Of a stretch of DNA of 17,199 nucleotides, positions 13,096 to 17,199 are shown piece after piece. Numbering within the stretch: the stretch's first letter is position 1; every line of letters starts with the position of its first letter. Location: positions 1 to 17,199 of the forward strand of contig JAEXJU010000056.1 in the NCBI GenBank assembly GCA_023448955.1. Direction: 5' to 3'. Made by a program: the position numbers and the translations under genes. Source of the stretch: Bacteroidota bacterium. GTDB taxonomy: Bacteria > Bacteroidota > Bacteroidia > Flavobacteriales > Weeksellaceae. The notes beneath the pieces were generated by a model, which was given only the letters and a program-made list of their open reading frames with translations, did not search any database and was not told where the DNA came from.

Positions 13096-13980
13096 TTAAT
13101 TTTTGCCGTACTCAATAAACCAGTTTGCAGCTGCAGAAAATTTCTTCAGCTGATTTCCGGGTAAAGCATCCAGGGAATGATCTGCACCAGGAAAAACAAT
13201 TATCTGATAGGGATAATTTTTTTCTTTGAGTCGATTGATAAGGCTATAGGATTGTCTTATGGGAACTACATCATCATTATCACCGTGTATGATCAGGATA
13301 GGAATTTTCTTAATAAAATTGACAGGACTTGCGAGTTTATAAGCTTCAGGGACATTATTTCCTTCTTTCCAAGTGAATTTATTTCCCGTCATTTTGTTGA
13401 CTGCTCCAATCAGGTGAGTGTTATTGCTGAGTTGTGACAATGTTTGTAAATCTGTTAAATCCGTTGGGCCGCATCGCTCTACAATTGCTTTGATATATTT
13501 CTTACCTGTGTAGGCATACATCAGCGACATATGAGCGCCGGAACTCTCGCCACCAATAGAAAATCCGGTATCTCTGGTGTTCCATTCTTTAGAATGTTCT
13601 ATGAGATAATTAAATACCGCATCGACATCATTTAATAATTCAGGAAGATGAATGTCATTGTCATTAGCATAGCGATAATTGATGTTGGCTACTGCAATGC
13701 CTTTTGAAAAAAGATATTCGGACAATTTGGTGTCAAAACTCTTATCACCTAAGGTCCATGCGCCACCGTGAATATTAACTACAAAAGGTGTGTTGATGTT
13801 TCTGTTTGCTGGCAGATAGACGTCCATAACGTTTCTTGCATCCTTGCCATATTTCACATCGTAAAGAATTTGTTGATCCTTTTTGGAAGTCGATAAAGAA
13901 GAGGTTTCTTCAGTTTTTTTATGATGAGAATAACAGCCTGTAAATAATATAAGCCCAAGCAATAAAACAATATTTTTCAT
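13096..13980 (-). CDS. lipoprotein alpha/beta hydrolase (acetylesterase/BD-FAE-like)
   Basis: A 294-residue alpha/beta hydrolase with a lipoprotein-type leader (hydrophobic residues 4-13, Phe-Thr-Gly-Cys16 as lipobox) and a polar linker, so it is probably anchored in the periplasm or outer membrane. The oxyanion-hole motif His-Gly-Gly-Ala-Trp is at 71-75. The nucleophile is Ser146 in Gly-Glu-Ser-Ser-Gly, the acid is probably Asp236 in His-Gly-Asp-Asn-Asp-Asp-Val-Val-Pro, and the base is His268 in Ala-Asp-His-Ser. This is the pattern of small carboxylesterases that de-esterify short acyl groups, for example from polysaccharide. It precedes the CocE-type gene by 45 bases and is separated from nuoN by a terminator, so the two hydrolases form their own unit. 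The specific ester is unknown. Confidence 0.87.
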   Translation of the reverse strand: MKNIVLLLGLILFTGCYSHHKKTEETSSLSTSKKDQQILYDVKYGKDARNVMDVYLPANRNINTPFVVNIHGGAWTLGDKSFDTKLSEYLFSKGIAVANINYRYANDNDIHLPELLNDVDAVFNYLIEHSKEWNTRDTGFSIGGESSGAHMSLMYAYTGKKYIKAIVERCGPTDLTDLQTLSQLSNNTHLIGAVNKMTGNKFTWKEGNNVPEAYKLASPVNFIKKIPILIIHGDNDDVVPIRQSYSLINRLKEKNYPYQIIVFPGADHSLDALPGNQLKKFSAAANWFIEYGKN

Positions 13981-14055
13981 TGATCCAAATATCTTTACAC
14001 GAATTTAGTTTTTTATTCATAATATACGAATAGTTTTTAGGGGAAATATTCAATA

Positions 14056-14087
14056 AAAAAGCCTGACTCATAAGAATCAGGCTTAGT
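14056..14087 (-). terminator. terminator of the nuo operon
   Basis: An 8-base perfect stem, AAGCCTGA (14059-14066) with TCAGGCTT (14077-14084), has a 10-base loop. On the minus strand it is followed by a T-run. It lies about 20 bases after the nuoN stop; the plus-strand side also has a T-rich tract at 14088-14095. Confidence 0.82.
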
Positions 14088-14102
14088 ATTTTTTTATCTA
14101 AT

Positions 14103-15485
14103 TTATAATCCAAGAATCTTGGCAAATAAATCAGGAACAATTCCCATAGAATCCAATGCTATAATAATAACAATGGAAACAATGTTATACGTGATACTTG
14201 CTTTTTCTGTATTGTGAAAGTTATCTTCTTTATAGAAGAATATTGCGATAATCAGTCTAAGATAATAAGCAATACTTAAAGCTGAACCCAAAACTGCAAC
14301 TAAAACCAAGAAACTTGAGCCTCCTGCAATCGCCTGATTAAAAATGCTTAACTTTCCTATAAAACCAGCTGTTAAAGGAATACCAGCCATTGACAACATA
14401 GAAACAGTAGCAACAATCGCTAAAAGCGGCTCTTTTTTACCCAATCCGTTGAAGGCTGCAAAGGAAGTTTCTTTCTTGATTTTTTCTACCCAAATCAGAC
14501 TGATGAAAACACCAACCGTTGCCAATGAATATGCAAATAAGTAAAACCCTAAAATAGATGTTGAGAAATTATTAAGACCAAAAAATATCAACGAGATATA
14601 CCCTGCGTGTGATACAGAAGAGTAGGCGAGCATCCTTTTTGCATTGGTCTGAACCAATCCCATCACATTTGCAAGCAATAAAGTAATAATTACAAAAACG
14701 CCTAAAATATTAATCCATTCTCCTGCAATACCGCCAAATCCCAAGGTCATCAACTTAAACAATGCAAAGAAACCTGAAATCTTAACTACAGATGCCATAA
14801 ATCCGGTAATAAGCGACGGTGAACCTTGGTAAACATCTGGACTCCACATATGGAATGGTGCTAATGATACTTTGAAAGCAAGCGCAGACAGCATCAAAAT
14901 CGAACCCATTATCAGCATCAGATTTTTTGGATTGCTGATGGCGAAATCGTGAATGGCATACATATCAAAACTTCCCACGCTTCCATAGACCAACGCCACA
15001 CCAAACATCAGAAATCCTGTAGCAAAGGCTCCCATCAGGAAGTACTTCATAGACGCTTCAGTAGAGCGCAAGTCGGTCTTATTGGATCCGGCCATTACAT
15101 ATAAAGGAATAGACAAAATCTCGATTCCAATGAATAATGTTACCAGATTCTGGAATCCGAAAAGAACCAAACCACCACTTAAAGCAAATAGCATCAAAGC
15201 GTATAGTTCGGACTGATGACTTCTGTGATTGCTGAATGCAAATCCTCCCAAAAAGAACAATAATAATGTGATGATAATGGAAATCTTTGTAAACAAGGCG
15301 GCATTACTGCTGTATTCATACATCGCTTTGTACTGGTCGAAGAATTCGCATTCCGGAGGAAAGCTGACATACAGACCTATGATTAATCCTAAAATCCCAA
15401 TGTATCTTGCGTATTTTCCTTTTTCCAATACACCGGAAAAAAGTACAAGCACTGCCGTGAGGAATAAAATTATAAAAACACTCAT
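14103..15485 (-). CDS. nuoN: NADH-quinone oxidoreductase subunit N
   Basis: A 460-residue, highly hydrophobic antiporter-like subunit of respiratory complex I with about 13-14 membrane helices, translocating protons across the inner membrane. The proton-channel residues are kept: Glu122 in Ile-Glu-Ile-Leu, Lys205 in Phe-Lys-Val-Ser-Leu-Ala-Pro-Phe-His, Lys235 in Val-Val-Lys-Ile-Ser-Gly, and Lys378 in Gly-Phe-Ile-Gly-Lys, where NuoN has Lys instead of the Glu of NuoM. It is the last gene of the operon. An 83-base spacer separates it from nuoM with no separate promoter that I can see. The spacer holds a small perfect hairpin (ATCTTG/CAAGAT, 15555-15569) overlapping the nuoM stop, without a T-run. 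Confidence 0.96.
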   Translation of the reverse strand: MSVFIILFLTAVLVLFSGVLEKGKYARYIGILGLIIGLYVSFPPECEFFDQYKAMYEYSSNAALFTKISIIITLLLFFLGGFAFSNHRSHQSELYALMLFALSGGLVLFGFQNLVTLFIGIEILSIPLYVMAGSNKTDLRSTEASMKYFLMGAFATGFLMFGVALVYGSVGSFDMYAIHDFAISNPKNLMLIMGSILMLSALAFKVSLAPFHMWSPDVYQGSPSLITGFMASVVKISGFFALFKLMTLGFGGIAGEWINILGVFVIITLLLANVMGLVQTNAKRMLAYSSVSHAGYISLIFFGLNNFSTSILGFYLFAYSLATVGVFISLIWVEKIKKETSFAAFNGLGKKEPLLAIVATVSMLSMAGIPLTAGFIGKLSIFNQAIAGGSSFLVLVAVLGSALSIAYYLRLIIAIFFYKEDNFHNTEKASITYNIVSIVIIIALDSMGIVPDLFAKILGL

Positions 15486-15568
15486 TTCTTTATTTGTTTC
15501 GTCGGAAGCCGGAAGAACCGATGTCCGTTTTGAATTTTATTTAATTTCTCTTTTATCTTGTTTCAAGA

Positions 15569-17062
15569 TTAATTTAACATCGATGCATAGATGAATTGTA
15601 CAGAACTCGTCACCATTTCTATCACCGGCTGAGGATAAACCCCAAGCACGATAACGAAAACAGATAAACTTGCCAATACAGAAAACTCAACTGAGCTGAT
15701 ATCTTTTGTTGTAGCCAGAACAGCATCGTCACCTTTTCCAAACATTGTTTTTCCGTAGAATCTCAGCATATAAGCCGCTGCCAGAATCAAAGTAAGTCCT
15801 GCCATTACCGTCATAATAAAGTTGTAGCTGTAAACAGATTTCAACAAGATAAATTCACCAATGAATCCGTTGGTCAAAGGAACACCTGTTGCGCCCAAAA
15901 GGATAATCATAAAAAGTACAGCGAATTTAGGAGCAACTTTTGCAAGTCCGCCCATCTGACGGATATCTCTCGTTTTGAATCTCTTGTAAAGAATATCGGC
16001 ACAATAGAAAAGACCAACTACATTGATACCGTGAGCAAAACTCTGTATCATTGCACCTTGTCCGCCTTCAAAAGTCAGTCCGGTTCTCATTGTTACAACT
16101 GCTGATGAGAAAATACCTGCTACAATCAGTCCAACGTGAGAAAGAGAAGAGTAAGCAATTAACCTCTTACTGTCTGTAGAAATCATTGCAATGATAGCAC
16201 CGTAAATAATCCCAATTACAGAAAGAATAATCACAATTTCTCCGGAAATTCCGCCAATGGCTTGAGGCGTGATTGGCAACAGATAACGCATTACACCGTA
16301 AACTGCCATTTTCAGCATAATCCCTGAAAGCAACATAGACCCTTGCGTAGGTGAATAAGTATAAGTGTCAGGCTGCCAAGTGTGGAAAGGAAAAACCGGT
16401 AACTTCACTGCAAATGCAAAGAAGATAAACCAGAAAATCACATTTTGTTCATTAACACTTAACTGTGCATTGTAAAGATCTGTCAAAGCAAATGAAGCGG
16501 AATGGTTGTAAACATAAATTAAACCAATCAACATAAACAAAGACCCTACAAATGTGTAAACAAAGAACTTCGTTGTAAACTTGATTCTTTTGTCTTCCTG
16601 TCCCCAGATTCCGGCGATGAACCAGATTGGAATCAAAGTGACTTCCCAGAAAATGTAGAACAACAGTCCGTCCAATGAGGTGAAAACACCTAACAATCCA
16701 AACTGCATCAGCAAAATCAAAGCATAGAAGGAATTCGGGTAGCCTTTTTTGTCATTGAATGATGATAAGATAATCAAAGGAACTAAGATGTTGGTCAATA
16801 AAACCATCAGCATACTCATTCCGTCAACGCCGAAATTAAGGCTGCTTTTGATATAATTGGACCAAGGATAGGTGATTTCGTATTGCAAAGGTGCATCTAC
16901 AGTTGGTGTGAAATCGAAATTTCCCAACATATAAAATGCAATCAGCATCTGTGCGAAGCCAAAAACCAACGCTATATATTTACTGGAAGCATTTTTCCAG
17001 AAAAAAAGTAAACCCGAACCTGCGAGAGGTAATAGTAATAATGTTAATAGTAAATACGACAT
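15569..17062 (-). CDS. nuoM: NADH-quinone oxidoreductase subunit M
   Basis: A 497-residue antiporter-like complex I subunit with about 14 membrane helices, close to the E. coli NuoM length. Essential residues align with E. coli: Glu140 in Phe-Trp-Glu (E144 there), Lys220 in Ala-Val-Lys-Leu-Pro-Val (K234), Lys251 in Met-Leu-Lys-Met-Ala (K265), and Glu403 in Gly-Phe-Ile-Gly-Glu-Phe (E407). The Pro-Phe-His-Thr-Trp-Gln-Pro-Asp motif (225-232) is present. It translocates protons as part of the membrane arm between NuoL and NuoN. The start lies three bases after the nuoL stop, so the genes are tightly coupled. Confidence 0.97.
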   Translation of the reverse strand: MSYLLLTLLLLPLAGSGLLFFWKNASSKYIALVFGFAQMLIAFYMLGNFDFTPTVDAPLQYEITYPWSNYIKSSLNFGVDGMSMLMVLLTNILVPLIILSSFNDKKGYPNSFYALILLMQFGLLGVFTSLDGLLFYIFWEVTLIPIWFIAGIWGQEDKRIKFTTKFFVYTFVGSLFMLIGLIYVYNHSASFALTDLYNAQLSVNEQNVIFWFIFFAFAVKLPVFPFHTWQPDTYTYSPTQGSMLLSGIMLKMAVYGVMRYLLPITPQAIGGISGEIVIILSVIGIIYGAIIAMISTDSKRLIAYSSLSHVGLIVAGIFSSAVVTMRTGLTFEGGQGAMIQSFAHGINVVGLFYCADILYKRFKTRDIRQMGGLAKVAPKFAVLFMIILLGATGVPLTNGFIGEFILLKSVYSYNFIMTVMAGLTLILAAAYMLRFYGKTMFGKGDDAVLATTKDISSVEFSVLASLSVFVIVLGVYPQPVIEMVTSSVQFIYASMLN

Positions 17063-17065
17063 TAT

Positions 17066-17199
17066 CTATTTCAATAAAAAGTTAACAATCAATACAATTC
17101 CTATGGCCAATGACATAATCAGCACATAGTTTTCCACATTTCCGTTTTGCAGACGCTTTGCAGCTCTCCCGGAATCCTGAGCGCCCAATCCTATGAAAT
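17066..17199 (-). CDS. nuoL: NADH-quinone oxidoreductase subunit L, C-terminal end (partial)
   Basis: The minus strand has an open frame of 43 residues ending in TAG at 17066-17068, three bases upstream of the nuoM ATG. It reads as a polar segment (Gly-Arg-Ala-Ala-Lys-Arg-Leu-Gln-Asn-Gly) followed by a single hydrophobic helix (Tyr-Val-Leu-Ile-Met-Ser-Leu to Leu-Leu-Lys), the pattern of the NuoL C-terminus with its last transmembrane helix after the lateral helix. Position directly before nuoM is the canonical place for nuoL. The remainder lies beyond the window edge, so the proton-channel residues cannot be checked. Confidence 0.85.
   Translation of the reverse strand, partial: FIGLGAQDSGRAAKRLQNGNVENYVLIMSLAIGIVLIVNFLLK

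Noticed and set aside
13919..14140. A 73-codon frame on the minus strand across the nuoN terminator.
   Set aside because: It overlaps the ends of two well-supported genes and contains the terminator hairpin; no start context or homology supports it.

Overview
This window comes from an AT-rich Bacteroidota genome. It most resembles the Flavobacteriia, and Chryseobacterium or a close relative (Weeksellaceae) fits best. The evidence is a flavobacterial gene repertoire (DUF3822 next to rsmD, a DUF3575-type barrel, DUF5715, a LuxE-like enzyme, nuoL-M-N in that order), TAnnTTTG-type promoter boxes, short T-rich leaders without Shine-Dalgarno sequences, and intergenic repeats that look flavobacterial. 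This placement is inference from sequence only; no database search was possible.

Layout. 1-1512: a probable electrophile/quinone-stress locus. It holds the tail of a probable MdaB-like quinone reductase coupled to a YgiN-like monooxygenase, a strong terminator, then a nitroreductase and a HxlR-family regulator transcribed divergently from one compact shared promoter region. 1514-3689 (minus strand): a secreted glucosaminidase-domain protein, rsmD, a four-helix-bundle (23S IVS-type) cassette and a DUF3822 gene. The cassette lies exactly between the DUF3822 gene and rsmD and is flanked by inverted arrays of a 7-base motif. 3690-4004: a gap with a dispersed repeat and a probable promoter. 4005-6784 (plus): a tight operon of a periplasmic thioredoxin-like protein, a DUF3575-like barrel, a small membrane protein and the lipid A enzyme LpxH. 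6801-6878: a two-copy hairpin repeat leading into a LuxE-like adenylating enzyme (6881-7864). 7923-9073 (plus): a DUF5715/M15-like protein and a predicted PD-(D/E)XK nuclease, ended by a bidirectional terminator shared with the convergent aquaporin (9121-9834, minus).

10001-10993 (plus) is a luciferase-like flavin monooxygenase, followed by a gap with degenerate dispersed repeats and a long bidirectional terminator. 11197-13980 (minus) holds a CocE/NonD-type serine hydrolase and a lipoprotein alpha/beta esterase, probably co-transcribed. 14103-17199 (minus) is the end of a complex I operon (nuoL tail, nuoM, nuoN), closed by a terminator. The proton-channel residues of NuoM and NuoN are intact.

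Most of the window is core metabolism and envelope biology. I found no CRISPR array, prophage, transposase, tRNA or rRNA. The most unusual items are the four-helix-bundle cassette with its inverted heptad arrays, the nested inverted repeats in the HxlR/nitroreductase promoter region, the hairpin repeat pair with compensatory base changes ahead of the LuxE-like gene, and the altered DAPF catalytic motif of RsmD. None of these amounts to a clear new multi-gene system.
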